Assembly (NCBI RefSeq): GCF_001528665.1
Contig: NZ_BBYJ01000012.1
Span: 124,001 to 188,000 of the forward strand
Origin: Microtetraspora malaysiensis
GTDB lineage: Bacteria; Actinomycetota; Actinomycetes; Streptosporangiales; Streptosporangiaceae
Length of the DNA stretch: 64,000 bases
Reading direction: 5' to 3'
In this document: piece after piece, positions 33,894 to 42,490 of the stretch
Position numbering within the stretch: position 1 is the first letter of the stretch
How the letters are laid out: every line of letters starts with the position of its first letter
Position numbers and translations under genes: made by a program
The notes under the pieces: generated by a model
Seen by the model: only the letters and a program-made list of their open reading frames with translations
Told to the model about the DNA's origin: nothing
Database searches by the model: none

Positions 33894-34038
33894 TCAAATT
33901 CTGCCCGGCGCCCACGCGAAGGCACCGGCCGGACAGTGTGGATCGTGGCACGCTCCGGAGAATCCGGCCGTCGCGGACGGCCCCGCTCCCGGGCATAGAG
34001 CAGATCGACTCGGCAATCGACCACAGCAGGAGGGTGAC

Positions 34039-34440
34039 ATGTTGTTCGGCGCGGAACACGTGAAGAGGTATGTCGAAACCGACGGCACCGAGGGCCACGA
34101 CTGGCAGGGAACGACGGTCGCGATCCTCACGACCACCGGCCGCCGATCCGGGCTCAGGCGCAGCACCCCGCTCATCTACCAGAAGTACGGCGACGCCTAC
34201 CTGGTGGTGGCGTCCAAGGGCGGCGCCGACGAGCCACCGCTCTGGTTCCGGAACCTCCAGGCCGACCCACATGTGGAGTTCCAGGTCAAGGGTGACCGGT
34301 TCGCGGCCGTGGCCCGCGCGGCCACCCCGGAGGAGAAGCCGGACATGTGGCGCACCATGACCGCCACCTGGCCGGCGTACGACGACTACCAGCGCAAGAC
34401 CGAACGCGAGATCCCGGTGGTCGTCATCGAACGCGCGTGA
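34039..34440 (+). CDS. F420-dependent nitroreductase-family (Ddn-like) protein
   Basis: This 133-residue split-beta-barrel protein has VAILTTTGRRSGLRRSTPLIY, YLVVASKGGADEPPLWFRNL and DPHVEFQVKGDRF, the standard series of motifs in deazaflavin (F420)-dependent oxidoreductases such as Ddn. The family binds F420 in many mycobacteria and actinomycetes; its substrates range from quinones to nitroaromatics. A GGAGGG ribosome site lies 5 bases upstream. It stands alone. Confidence 0.88.
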   Translation: MLFGAEHVKRYVETDGTEGHDWQGTTVAILTTTGRRSGLRRSTPLIYQKYGDAYLVVASKGGADEPPLWFRNLQADPHVEFQVKGDRFAAVARAATPEEKPDMWRTMTATWPAYDDYQRKTEREIPVVVIERA

Positions 34441-34447
34441 CCGAGGC

Positions 34448-34480
34448 CCGGGCCGGGCGGCCTCCCGCCGCCCGGCCCGG
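34448..34480 (+). terminator. Terminator after the Ddn-like gene
   Basis: CCGGGCCGGGCGGC (34448-34461) pairs perfectly with GCCGCCCGGCCCGG (34467-34480) around CTCCC, 8 bases after the stop codon. Confidence 0.75.
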
Positions 34481-34585
34481 CTCGCCGCGCGGCAGTTGCG
34501 GCCGGGCGCGGAATGCCCGCCGGTGGCGGTCGTGCCCACCCAGGGATATGTTTCGGCTGGAGTATCCGGCGTACGGGAGGGTTCG

Positions 34586-35278
34586 TTGAGCGACGGCCGC
34601 ACCGCCGAGATCATGATCGCCGAGGCCCGGAAGGCGTTCTGGGTCATGGTCGGCTTTCTCGGCCTCATCTGGATCGTCCAGATCGTCAACTGGGCCGCCG
34701 GCTACGGGCTCAGCTACAGCTACGGGATCAGGTCGTGGCAACTGGACGGCCTGCCCGGCATCGTCTCCGCCCCGTTCCTGCACTGGAGCTGGGAGCACAT
34801 CGAGGGCAACTCGGGCCCTCTGTTCATCTTCGGGTTCCTCGCCGCGTACCGGGGAGTGAAGAAGTTCTTCGGGGTGACCGCCCTGATCGCCGTCACGAGC
34901 GGACTCGGCGCGTGGTTCACCGCCGCCCCCTCGACCGTCGGAGCGGGCGCGAGCGGCCTGGTGTTCGGATACTTCGGATACATCCTGGTACGCGGAGCGT
35001 TCGACCGGCACCTGATCGACATCGTGATCGGCGTGGTGATGGGGCTCTGCTTCGCGTACCAGTTCACGGGGCTCCTGCCCGCCGAGGGGATCGGCTGGCA
35101 GGCGCACCTGTTCGGGTTCGTAGGCGGCATAGCGGGCGGCTACCTGTTCCGTGACCGCCGGGCCGTCGCGTCCTCCGGCCCGCCCGCCGCGTCCCGCGGC
35201 CGGGACAGCGCCTCGCCCGGGTCCACGGGCGACTCACGGTCGGCGCTGCTGAAGGAGATCGAGGACCTCGGTCTCTGA
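34586..35278 (+). CDS. Rhomboid-family intramembrane serine protease
   Basis: The 230-residue protein starts at TTG 34586 behind GGGAGG; no better start lies in frame. It has six predicted membrane helices. The catalytic pair is visible: Ser123 in GAGASGLVFG and His174 in WQAHLFGFVGG. HWSWEHIEGN upstream supplies the HxxxN oxyanion motif. The protease should therefore be active. Rhomboids cut single-span membrane proteins within the bilayer. The C-terminal 40 residues are a polar, Ser-rich tail ending KEIEDLGL. The substrate is unknown. Confidence 0.9.
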   Translation: MSDGRTAEIMIAEARKAFWVMVGFLGLIWIVQIVNWAAGYGLSYSYGIRSWQLDGLPGIVSAPFLHWSWEHIEGNSGPLFIFGFLAAYRGVKKFFGVTALIAVTSGLGAWFTAAPSTVGAGASGLVFGYFGYILVRGAFDRHLIDIVIGVVMGLCFAYQFTGLLPAEGIGWQAHLFGFVGGIAGGYLFRDRRAVASSGPPAASRGRDSASPGSTGDSRSALLKEIEDLGL

Positions 35279-35345
35279 CGCCCGGGAGGAAGACCGTCCG
35301 CCCGGCGGCGCGGGCCGGCCCGCACTACCGGGAGCCGGACCATCT

Positions 35346-35375
35346 GACGTCCCGGGGTCCGGGCCCCGGGACGTC
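35346..35375. terminator. Terminator between the rhomboid and coiled-coil genes
   Basis: GACGTCCCGGGG (35346-35357) pairs with CCCCGGGACGTC (35364-35375) around TCCGGG, between two convergent stops. Confidence 0.75.
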
Positions 35376-35437
35376 GTCGAACCGTGGTCGCGCGGTCGGC
35401 CGAATGCCCGGCTGAGGATCTCGGCCGGGCGGTGAGC

Positions 35438-35875
35438 CTACGCCGCGGAGGGAAGCCTCTGGAGGATCTCCCGCAGCATCTCACCGTGGGACTTGAGGAT
35501 CACCTCTACGCCGTCGAGGCGCTGTTCGACCCTGGTCAGGCGGTTCTCGACATTGGTGAGACGGTCCTCCACGTTCGTGAGGCGCTCGTCGAACCGGTCC
35601 ATCCGCTCCTCGAACCGGTCCATGCGCTGTTCGAACCGGTCCATGCGCTGTTCGAGCTTGCCGACGCACTCACCGAGAGCGTCGAACCGCTCGTTCATCT
35701 CGGTGCGCAGCACCTTGATCTCCACCTGCACGAGGGCGACGCACTGCGCGGTGGCCTCGTAGCGCCGCTGCGCCAGTCCTGCGAAGTGGCTCACGGTCTT
35801 CACCTGCCCTTCGAGCGCGGTCACCCGCCTGTCCAAGCTCTCTATGGTCACGGTCAACGTACCGGTTCCTCTCAT
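35438..35875 (-). CDS. Heptad-repeat coiled-coil protein
   Basis: This protein of about 145 residues is a nearly perfect coiled coil. From about residue 77 it runs in unbroken 7-residue units: MDRFEQR, MDRFEER, MDRFDER, LTNVEDR, LTNVENR, LTRVEQR. The DNA shows the same units as 21-base repeats at about 35570-35660. The start is uncertain: the ATG at 35875 and a GTG at 35917 are both possible, neither with a strong ribosome site. There is no membrane segment or signal peptide. Small proteins of this type often act as scaffolds; no function can be assigned. Confidence 0.65.
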   Translation of the reverse strand: MRGTGTLTVTIESLDRRVTALEGQVKTVSHFAGLAQRRYEATAQCVALVQVEIKVLRTEMNERFDALGECVGKLEQRMDRFEQRMDRFEERMDRFDERLTNVEDRLTNVENRLTRVEQRLDGVEVILKSHGEMLREILQRLPSAA

Positions 35876-36107
35876 GATCTGCGATCGGACAGTCGCAGAC
35901 CGTAACCGAGCCTGCACAAGGTGACCGTGAGCCGAATTTCGTTCAGGTTGGAGTTCCTTCTACCAGGGGAGATAACCTTCGCCCCCGACGAGGGCTCTTG
36001 TAGACCCGTCCGCGCCGAGCAGCGACAAACGTACGGCTGCCGCGGTTCCCGGGGTACGCGGGCGCCGACGGTCGAAGCAGCCCCGAAGCTTCGGCAGGAT
36101 AAAGAGT

Positions 36108-38597
36108 ATGAACCTCATCGGGCGCCTTCCGGCCGACAGCGAACCCGACTCCCTCTACGAGGCGTTCACCGCCTGGAACACCGAGCGGGGGCTGACGCTG
36201 TACCCGGCGCAGGAGGAGGCGCTGATCGAGGTCGTCTCCGGCAACAACGTCATCCTGTCCACCCCCACGGGGTCCGGTAAGAGTCTGGTCGCCGCGGGCG
36301 CCCACTTCGCGGCGCTCGGCCGGGACGAGGTCAGTTTCTACACCGCGCCCATCAAGGCGCTGGTGTCGGAGAAGTTCTTCGACCTGTGCGCGATCTTCGG
36401 CACCGAGAACGTCGGCATGATGACCGGCGACGCCTCGGTCAACTCCGACGCCCCGATCATCTGCTGCACCGCGGAGATCCTCGCCCAGATGGCCCTCAGG
36501 GACGGCGCGCACGCCGACGTGGGCACGGTGATCATGGACGAGTTCCACTTCTACGCCGAGCCCGACCGCGGCTGGGCCTGGCAGGTGCCGCTGCTGGAGT
36601 TGCCGCAGGCGCAGTTCGTGCTGATGTCGGCCACGCTGGGGGACGTCGAGCGGTTCGAGCAGGACCTCACCCGTCGTACGGGACGCCCCACCGCCGTGGT
36701 GAAGAGCGCCGAACGGCCGGTGCCGCTGCTCTACTCCTACCGGGTGACGCCGCTGCACGAGACCCTGGAGGAGCTGCTGTCCACGCAGCAGGCCCCGGTC
36801 TACGTCGTCCACTTCACGCAGGCGGCCGCCATGGAGCGGGCGCAGTCGCTGATGAGCATCAACATGTGCTCGAAGGCCGAAAAAGAGGCCATCGCCTCCC
36901 TCATCGGCGGTTTCCGGTTCACCACGCGCTTCGGCCGGGCCCTGTCCCGGCTCGTCCGGCACGGCATCGGCGTCCACCACGCCGGGATGCTCCCGAAGTA
37001 CCGCCGCCTGGTGGAGCGCCTCGCCCAGGCGGGCCTGCTCAAGGTCATCTGCGGCACCGACACGCTGGGCGTGGGGGTCAACGTCCCGATCCGCACGGTG
37101 CTGTTCACCGCGCTGTCGAAGTACGACGGCAACCGGGTGCGGCGGCTGCGCGCCCGCGAGTTCCACCAGATCGCCGGGCGGGCCGGCCGCGCCGGTTTCG
37201 ACACCGTCGGGTACGTGGTGTGCCAGGCGCCCGACCACGTCATCGAGAACGAGCGGGCGCTCGCCAAGATCGGCGACGATCCGAAGCGGCGGCGCGGCTA
37301 CGCCCGCAAGAAGCCGCCGGAGGGCTTCGTCGGCTGGAGCGAGGAGACCTTCGAGAAGCTGCAGACGGCCGAGCCCGAGCCGCTGACCTCGCGGTTCAAG
37401 GTCAGCAACGCGATGCTGCTCTCGGTGATCAACCGGCCGGGCGACTGCTTCCAGGCGATGAAACAGCTGCTCACCGACAACCACGAGGACCGCAAGGCGC
37501 AGCGGCGGCACATCAGCCACGCGATCGCGATCTACCGGTCGCTGCTCGCCGGCGGCATCGTGGAGGCGCTCAAGGAGCCCGACGAGCACGGCCGCAGGGC
37601 CCGCCTCACCGTGGATCTGCAGGAGGACTTCGCGCTCAACCAGGCGCTGTCCACGTTCGCGCTCGCGTCGTTCGAGCTGCTCTCCGCCGAGTCGCCGACG
37701 TACGCGCTGGACATCGTCTCGATCGTCGAGTCGACGCTGGACGATCCGCGCCAGATCCTGCACGCGCAGCTCAACAAGGCACGCGGCGAGGCGGTCGCCG
37801 AGATGAAGGCCGACGGCGTCGAGTACGAGGAGCGCATGGAGCGCCTCGCCGAGATCACCTACCCGATGCCGCTCGCCGACCTGCTCTTCGGCGCGTACGA
37901 GACGTACCGGCACGGCCACCCCTGGGTCGGCGACCACACGGTGAGCCCCAAGTCGATCGTGCGCGACATGTACGAGCGGGCGATGACCTTCACCGAGTAC
38001 ATCCAGTTCTACGAGCTGGCCCGCTCGGAGGGCACGGTCCTGCGATACCTCGCGGACGCGTACCGCACGCTGTCGAAGACCGTGCCCGAGCACCTCAAGA
38101 CCGACGACCTGATCGACCTGATCGAGTGGCTCGGCGAGCTGGTCCGGCAGGTGGACTCCAGCCTGATCGACGAGTGGGAGAAGCTGGCCAACCCCTCGGA
38201 GGCGCTGGAGTCCGAGGCCGAGCTGGAGACCAGGATCCGGCCGGTCACCGCCAACACCCGCGCGTTCCGGGTGCTGGTCCGCAACGCGATGTTCCGCATG
38301 GTCGAGCTGGCCGCGCTGGACCGCGAGGAGGAGCTGGTCGAGCTGGCGCCCGATGTGGACTGGGGCGCGGCGCTCGACGCGTACTACGAGGAGCACGACG
38401 AGATCGGCACCGGCCCGTCCGCGCGCGGCCCCGCGCTGCTCCAGATCGAGGAGGAGAGGGAGCTGTGGCGGGTCCGCCAGGTCATCGAGGACCCGGCCGG
38501 GCACCTCGACTGGGGCATCGCCGCGCAGGTCGATCTCGCCGCCTCCGACGAGGAGGGCCACGCCGTGCTCCACGTCACCGGCATGACCCGCATGTGA
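36108..38597 (+). CDS. Ski2-like DEAD/H-box RNA helicase with DUF3516
   Basis: This 829-residue superfamily 2 helicase has motif I TPTGSGKS at 52-59, motif II DEFH at about 144, motif III LMSATLG, motif V GTDTLGVGVNVP and motif VI QIAGRAGRAGF. The second half matches the DUF3516 region that follows the helicase core in actinobacterial proteins of this type. Family members resemble Ski2/Mtr4 helicases and are expected to unwind structured RNA, perhaps for decay or ribosome maturation. The gene stands alone between a coiled-coil gene and dusB. Confidence 0.92.
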   Translation: MNLIGRLPADSEPDSLYEAFTAWNTERGLTLYPAQEEALIEVVSGNNVILSTPTGSGKSLVAAGAHFAALGRDEVSFYTAPIKALVSEKFFDLCAIFGTENVGMMTGDASVNSDAPIICCTAEILAQMALRDGAHADVGTVIMDEFHFYAEPDRGWAWQVPLLELPQAQFVLMSATLGDVERFEQDLTRRTGRPTAVVKSAERPVPLLYSYRVTPLHETLEELLSTQQAPVYVVHFTQAAAMERAQSLMSINMCSKAEKEAIASLIGGFRFTTRFGRALSRLVRHGIGVHHAGMLPKYRRLVERLAQAGLLKVICGTDTLGVGVNVPIRTVLFTALSKYDGNRVRRLRAREFHQIAGRAGRAGFDTVGYVVCQAPDHVIENERALAKIGDDPKRRRGYARKKPPEGFVGWSEETFEKLQTAEPEPLTSRFKVSNAMLLSVINRPGDCFQAMKQLLTDNHEDRKAQRRHISHAIAIYRSLLAGGIVEALKEPDEHGRRARLTVDLQEDFALNQALSTFALASFELLSAESPTYALDIVSIVESTLDDPRQILHAQLNKARGEAVAEMKADGVEYEERMERLAEITYPMPLADLLFGAYETYRHGHPWVGDHTVSPKSIVRDMYERAMTFTEYIQFYELARSEGTVLRYLADAYRTLSKTVPEHLKTDDLIDLIEWLGELVRQVDSSLIDEWEKLANPSEALESEAELETRIRPVTANTRAFRVLVRNAMFRMVELAALDREEELVELAPDVDWGAALDAYYEEHDEIGTGPSARGPALLQIEEERELWRVRQVIEDPAGHLDWGIAAQVDLAASDEEGHAVLHVTGMTRM

Positions 38598-38652
38598 CCG
38601 TTCCCGGTCGGCCGCGCGCGCGGACGGGTTTGAGGCGTCGCGTTCCGGCGGG

Positions 38653-39765
38653 TCAGCCGCCGGAGGTGGCGTCCTCGGCGTCCGCCCCCGGAACGGTCAT
38701 GTCGTCGGGGTCGTCCAGCCAGCCATGCGGCAACATCACCTTGGTCCGCTCGCCGCTCTTGCCGCGTGGGCCGTCGGCCTCGGCCGGCCAGGGCTGCGCC
38801 CCGTCCAGCTCCGCGGCGCGTTCGCGCAGCTCGGCCAGGCTCGACACGGTGGTCAGCCCGCGGCGCGTCTCGGCGCCGATCACGAAACCCTTGAGATACC
38901 ACCCCACGTGCTTGCGGAAGTCGGCCAGCCCGTGCGGCTCGCTGCCGATGACCTCGCACAGCAGCTCGGCGTGGCGCACCATCGTGGCCGCGACCTCACC
39001 GAGGGAGGGGCGGGTGCGCTCCGCGGACCCCTGGAAGGCGAGGTCGAGGTCGCGGAACAGCCAGGGCCGGCCCAGGCAGCCGCGGCCGACCACGACGCCG
39101 TCGCAGCCGGTCTCGGCCACCATGCGCAGCGCGTCGTCGGCCGTCCAGATGTCGCCGTTGCCCAGCACGGGGATCTCCGGCACGGCGTCCTTCAGCCGTT
39201 TGACGGCGTCCCAGTCGGCGGTGCCGCCGTAGTGCTGCTTGGCGGTGCGCGCGTGGAGGGCCACCGCCGCGACGCCCTCCTCGGCGGCGATCCGGCCCGC
39301 CTCCAGGTAGGTCAGGTGGTCGTCGTCGATGCCCTTGCGCATCTTGATCGTCACCGGCAGCGGGCCGGCGTTGGCCACCGCCTCCCTGAGGATCGCCCGC
39401 AGCAGGTTCCGCTTGTACGGCAGCGCCGACCCGCCGCCCCGCCGGGTCACCTTGGGGACGGGACAGCCGAAGTTCAGGTCGATGTGGTCCGCCAGGTCCT
39501 CTTCGGCGACCATGCGGGCGGCCTTGCCGACGATGGCCGGGTCGACGCCGTAGAGCTGGATGCTGCGCGGGCGCTCGTCCGCGCCGAAGCGGATCATCTG
39601 GAACGTCAGCGGCACCCGTTCGACCAGCGCCCGCGATGTGATCATCTCGGAGACGAACAGGCCCCCGCCTTGCTCCCGGCAGAGCGAGCGGAAGCCGATG
39701 TTGGTGATCCCCGCCATCGGCGCGAGCACCACCGGGGGCCACACCTCGAACGTCCCGATTTTCAT
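38653..39765 (-). CDS. dusB: tRNA-dihydrouridine synthase B
   Basis: This 370-residue FMN enzyme reduces a uridine in the tRNA D-loop. Motifs are APMAGITNIGFRSLC (FMN site), DLNFGCPVPKVTRRGGGSAL with the catalytic Cys, HARTAKQHYGGTADW and VLGNGDIWTADDALRM. I start it at ATG 39765 (MKIGTFEVWPP). The C-terminal extension of about 50 residues is polar and less conserved. It lies next to a tRNA pair, but on the opposite strand. Confidence 0.93.
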   Translation of the reverse strand: MKIGTFEVWPPVVLAPMAGITNIGFRSLCREQGGGLFVSEMITSRALVERVPLTFQMIRFGADERPRSIQLYGVDPAIVGKAARMVAEEDLADHIDLNFGCPVPKVTRRGGGSALPYKRNLLRAILREAVANAGPLPVTIKMRKGIDDDHLTYLEAGRIAAEEGVAAVALHARTAKQHYGGTADWDAVKRLKDAVPEIPVLGNGDIWTADDALRMVAETGCDGVVVGRGCLGRPWLFRDLDLAFQGSAERTRPSLGEVAATMVRHAELLCEVIGSEPHGLADFRKHVGWYLKGFVIGAETRRGLTTVSSLAELRERAAELDGAQPWPAEADGPRGKSGERTKVMLPHGWLDDPDDMTVPGADAEDATSGG

Positions 39766-39925
39766 GCGTTCATTCTCGCCGCCGGCGAGGTGTGAGGCGT
39801 ACAAGATCATGTGCTTCACTGCGGAGAGTGAACGCGGAAGCGCACGCCGGTGAACGGCGCGAATCGTATAAGTACGCATCGAAGCCGGAAACCCGGTACA
39901 GTTGCGGCAACGCCGTCAGGCGGTC

Positions 39926-39997
39926 GCGGAAGTGGCTCAGTGGTAGAGCATCACCTTGCCAAGGTGAGGGTCGCGGGTTCGAATCCCGTCTTCCGCT
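39926..39997 (+). tRNA. tRNA-Gly(GCC), copy 2
   Basis: Same 72 bases as the copy at 13573: anticodon GCC in loop TTGCCAA, acceptor GCGGAAG/CTTCCGC. It heads the second Gly-Cys pair; no Val follows here. Confidence 0.96.
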
Positions 39998-40026
39998 CTG
40001 AGAGGTCTCCGACATGGGCCTCCCTC

Positions 40027-40097
40027 GGTGGAGTGGCCGAGAGGCGAGGCAGCGGCCTGCAAAGCCGTCCACACGGGTTCAAATCCCGTCTCCACCT
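40027..40097 (+). tRNA. tRNA-Cys(GCA), copy 2 (variant)
   Basis: Anticodon GCA in loop CTGCAAA. It differs from the other two Cys copies in the stretch after the anticodon stem (GCCGTCCAC instead of GCCGCGTAC), which weakens one anticodon-stem pair to G-U. It is still a complete cloverleaf. Confidence 0.95.
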
Positions 40098-40315
40098 CTG
40101 CATTCGGATCCAATCGCGGTTTCGCTGTCTTCGGATACGCCGCGCCCGATCCTGTCATGACTCTTCGACCGGCCGTACCACGAGGCCCCCTTCGCTCGCT
40201 CCCGATCCGACGACGCCGCAGTTCGGCTCGGATCAAGAACGCGCGGGTGACGGTAGGGTGAGCGTCTACCGCGCCGGTCCCGAAACCGTGCGCCTGCACG
40301 CCTCAGGAGGTCCGC

Positions 40316-40513
40316 ATGGCCGCCGCCGAACCGGAGCGGGACGACGCCCCCGAAGACGAGATGAAGCAGAAGTTCCGCGAGGCGCTGGAGCGCAAGAAGC
40401 GCGCGCAGGCCGAGCGGAACGCCACGGGCGCCGGCAAGGACCCGTCGAAGGTGCACGCCGCGCACGGCCCCGCGGGCGGCAAGCGCACCTTCCGCCGCAA
40501 GAGCGGCGGCTGA
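40316..40513 (+). CDS. DUF5302 family small basic protein
   Basis: This 65-residue protein has a strong AGGAGG site 5 bases before the ATG. The N-terminal half is a charged helix ([20 protein letters not shown]) and the C-terminus reads [20 protein letters not shown], the signature end of DUF5302 proteins in actinomycetes. The function is unknown; it is probably cytoplasmic and may bind nucleic acid through its basic tail. Confidence 0.82.
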   Translation: MAAAEPERDDAPEDEMKQKFREALERKKRAQAERNATGAGKDPSKVHAAHGPAGGKRTFRRKSGG

Positions 40514-40539
40514 TCACACCGAACCGCACTCCGAAAGGG

Positions 40540-40575
40540 GCCGTCGCCCCGCGGGTTTCCCCGCGAGGCGACGGC
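40540..40575 (+). terminator. Terminator after the DUF5302 gene
   Basis: GCCGTCGCC plus CGCGG pairs with CCGCG plus GGCGACGGC, with one internal mismatch, around a short loop. It lies 27 bases after the stop. Confidence 0.65.
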
Positions 40576-40641
40576 GTGGCCGGCCCGGGGCGCCGGGCCG
40601 TTCTCAGCGGCAGGCCGTCCTAGCGGCCGGTGCCGGTCCGG

Positions 40642-41046
40642 TCAGCGGCGGCCACGCTCCTCGTGGTTCCAGTGCTCGCCGCCGCGGTGCTCGTAGCGCT
40701 CCCGGTGCTCGTAGCGGCCCGGGTGGCGCCCGTGCTCGTAGCGCTCCCGGTGCTCGTAGCGGCCCGGGTGACGCCCGTGCTCGTAGCGCTCCCGGTGCTC
40801 GTAACGACCGCGCTCGTGGCCTCGGCGGTGCTCGCAGGTGACGCGGCGCGTCTTTCCGTGGCTCCTGCAGTACTTGCAGCCGTTGCTCCACCAGCAGTCG
40901 GCGGCCTTCTTCGTCGTGGTCGAGGTCGAGCCGCTGCCCTCCCCCTGGGACGCGGTGGTCGCGTTCGCGGGAAGCGCTGAGAAGGTGACGGGGAGGATGA
41001 GGGCGGAGGCCACCAGCGCGCCGGTGGCGAGTGCGTTTTTGAGCAT
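40642..41046 (-). CDS. Secreted Cys-rich protein with a repetitive Arg/His/Tyr tail (paralog A)
   Basis: This 134-residue precursor starts at ATG 41046, where GGAG stands 8 bases upstream. A signal peptide (to about residue 28, ALPANA) is followed by a Ser/Thr linker and a four-Cys core: C-W-W-S-N-G-C-K-Y-C-R, then a further Cys, giving C-x5-C-x2-C-x10-C. The rest is low complexity: 15-residue units RYEHRERYEHGRHPG, 2.8 copies. A second gene at 42491 shares the signal peptide, linker and Cys core but has a different tail. The Cys core with many His suggests metal binding outside the cell (inference). I recognise no named family. Confidence 0.75.
   Translation of the reverse strand: MLKNALATGALVASALILPVTFSALPANATTASQGEGSGSTSTTTKKAADCWWSNGCKYCRSHGKTRRVTCEHRRGHERGRYEHRERYEHGRHPGRYEHRERYEHGRHPGRYEHRERYEHRGGEHWNHEERGRR
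40687..40811 (-). repeat. 45-bp tandem repeat inside the paralog A tail
   Basis: Units 40687-40731 and 40732-40776 differ at one base; a third, partial unit runs to 40811. Each codes for RYEHRERYEHGRHPG. The length is a multiple of three, so unit gain or loss keeps the frame. Confidence 0.9.
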
Positions 41047-41163
41047 GAGAATCACTCCGTTGGTGTCCTTGTGCTGGTGATCGCGCCCCCTCGTGGCGAG
41101 GGCCGGATCTCCGTTCCCGCCGGGGCTCGGCGGCGATGCGGCCTGCCAGGGCGCTTGGTGACT

Positions 41164-41208
41164 GACGGAGCGTCGAATCGGTCTCCCGGGATGACGCCGA
41201 AACGGCGT
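41164..41208 (-). promoter_or_regulatory. 45-bp conserved upstream element of paralog A
   Basis: These 45 bases match 42940-42984, upstream of paralog B, at 44 positions. On the gene strand the element starts with the hairpin ACGCCG-TTT-CGGCGT and continues with an invariant segment containing GAGACCGATTCGACGCTC. It ends 117 bases before the ATG. It probably contains the promoter or a regulator site common to the pair. The rest of 41047-41377 has no gene; its right part must hold the promoter of the deaminase gene. Confidence 0.7.
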
Positions 41209-41377
41209 GTCGACCTACCCCAACGGTAGGGACGCCTGCGGCTGGTGGTCACCCGTAAGTGGCAAAGGGCTCGGACGGGGAAGATTACCGTCTGTTCGGA
41301 TAGACCGCGGGTTTGTTCAGCGGCAGAGCAGAATAACCGCGTGCCCCGCCTTGGGGCATATCCCTACGCTTTGCGGC

Positions 41378-42355
41378 ATGCGGGATATCGCTCAGCTGCC
41401 CAAGGCCCATCTGCACGTCCACCTGGAGAGCACCGTGCGGTGGCGGACCGCCCAGGAGATCGCCGACGCGAACGGCCTGACGGTCCCGGACCCTCCGGGG
41501 TCGTTCGACGGCTTTCGCAGCTTCGCCGACTACAACTCGCGCGTGCGGGAGAGCCTGTGCCGGCCCGAGGACTTCCGCCGGGTCGCGCTGGAGTTCTGTG
41601 AGGACGAGGCCGCCCAGGGCACGCGCTACGCCGAGGTCACCTTCACCGCGGCCTCGCACGGGGACCGGCTCGGCAGCCCCGAGATGCCGCTTGAGGCCGT
41701 GCTCGACGGGCTGGCCGAGGGTCACGCCGCGTACGGCGTCGAGTGCCGGGTGATCCTTGACCACTCCCGCCGCCGACCGGTCGACCGGGCCTGGCGCACG
41801 CTCAAGCTCGCCACACGGTACGCCTCGGCGGGCGTCGTCGGCATCGGCCTGGCGGGCGAGGAGTCCTATCCCCTCGCGCCGTTCGCCGAGGTGTTCGACG
41901 CGGCGCGGGACGAGGGCGTCCGCCTCGTGCATCACGCGGGCGAGGAGGGCGGCCCCGAGAGCGTCCGCGAGGCTCTCTCGCTCGGCCACGCGGAGCGCAT
42001 CGGGCACGGCATCCGCGTCCTGGACGACGACGAGCTGGTGGCCGAGCTGCGCGAGCGGGCGATCCCGCTGGAGGTGTGCCCGACGTCGAACGTCGCCCTC
42101 GGGCTCGCGCCGTCGCTCGACGACCACCCGCTGCACCGGCTGCGCGCGGCCGGGCTGACGGTCACGCTGAACACCGACATCCCGTCCATCGTCGGGACGT
42201 CGCTGATCGAGGAGTACGCCCGGGTGCGCGACGCCTTCGGGTACGACGACGGGGCGCTGGCCGAGCTGGCCCGCGCGGGGATCGACGCGTCGTTCGCGCC
42301 CGACGCCACGAAGGAGCGGCTGCGTCGCGGCGTCGACGCGTGGCTCACCGGCTGA
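41378..42355 (+). CDS. Adenosine deaminase-like amidohydrolase
   Basis: This 325-residue TIM-barrel enzyme starts at ATG 41378 with PKAHLHVHLEST, whose two His bind zinc. LVHHAGEEGG (HAGE motif) carries the catalytic Glu, and the zinc Asp is in LNTDIPS. In classical adenosine deaminases the last motif is NTDDP; here the second Asp, which contacts the substrate, is Ile. HLES also replaces HLDG. The protein therefore belongs to a divergent branch whose substrate may not be adenosine. TACGCT lies 7 bases before the ATG, so the mRNA may be leaderless. It is placed between the two secreted paralogs, on the other strand. Confidence 0.82.
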   Translation: MRDIAQLPKAHLHVHLESTVRWRTAQEIADANGLTVPDPPGSFDGFRSFADYNSRVRESLCRPEDFRRVALEFCEDEAAQGTRYAEVTFTAASHGDRLGSPEMPLEAVLDGLAEGHAAYGVECRVILDHSRRRPVDRAWRTLKLATRYASAGVVGIGLAGEESYPLAPFAEVFDAARDEGVRLVHHAGEEGGPESVREALSLGHAERIGHGIRVLDDDELVAELRERAIPLEVCPTSNVALGLAPSLDDHPLHRLRAAGLTVTLNTDIPSIVGTSLIEEYARVRDAFGYDDGALAELARAGIDASFAPDATKERLRRGVDAWLTG

Positions 42356-42436
42356 GCCGCCCCTGAGCCGCCCCTGGGCCGCGCGCCGACCGCGTGCTCC
42401 GGGCGAGGGAGCCGGGCAGCCGAGGCGGACATGGGG

Positions 42437-42471
42437 CGGCCGCCCCGTGAGGAGCGCTCACGGGGCGGCCG
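42437..42471. terminator. Bidirectional terminator between the deaminase gene and paralog B
   Basis: CGGCCGCCCCGTGAG (42437-42451) pairs perfectly with CTCACGGGGCGGCCG (42457-42471) around GAGCG. Confidence 0.82.
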
Positions 42472-42490
42472 CTGCTACCGGTGCGCGGCG

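Noticed and set aside
35943-38573. Minus-strand frame of about 870 codons opposite the helicase gene
   Set aside because: It mirrors the helicase frame, and the translation lacks domain motifs and a credible ribosome site. The plus strand has all helicase motifs.
40687-40811. Regular 45-bp repeats that resemble a small CRISPR array
   Set aside because: The units are directly tandem without spacers and code for a protein repeat in frame.
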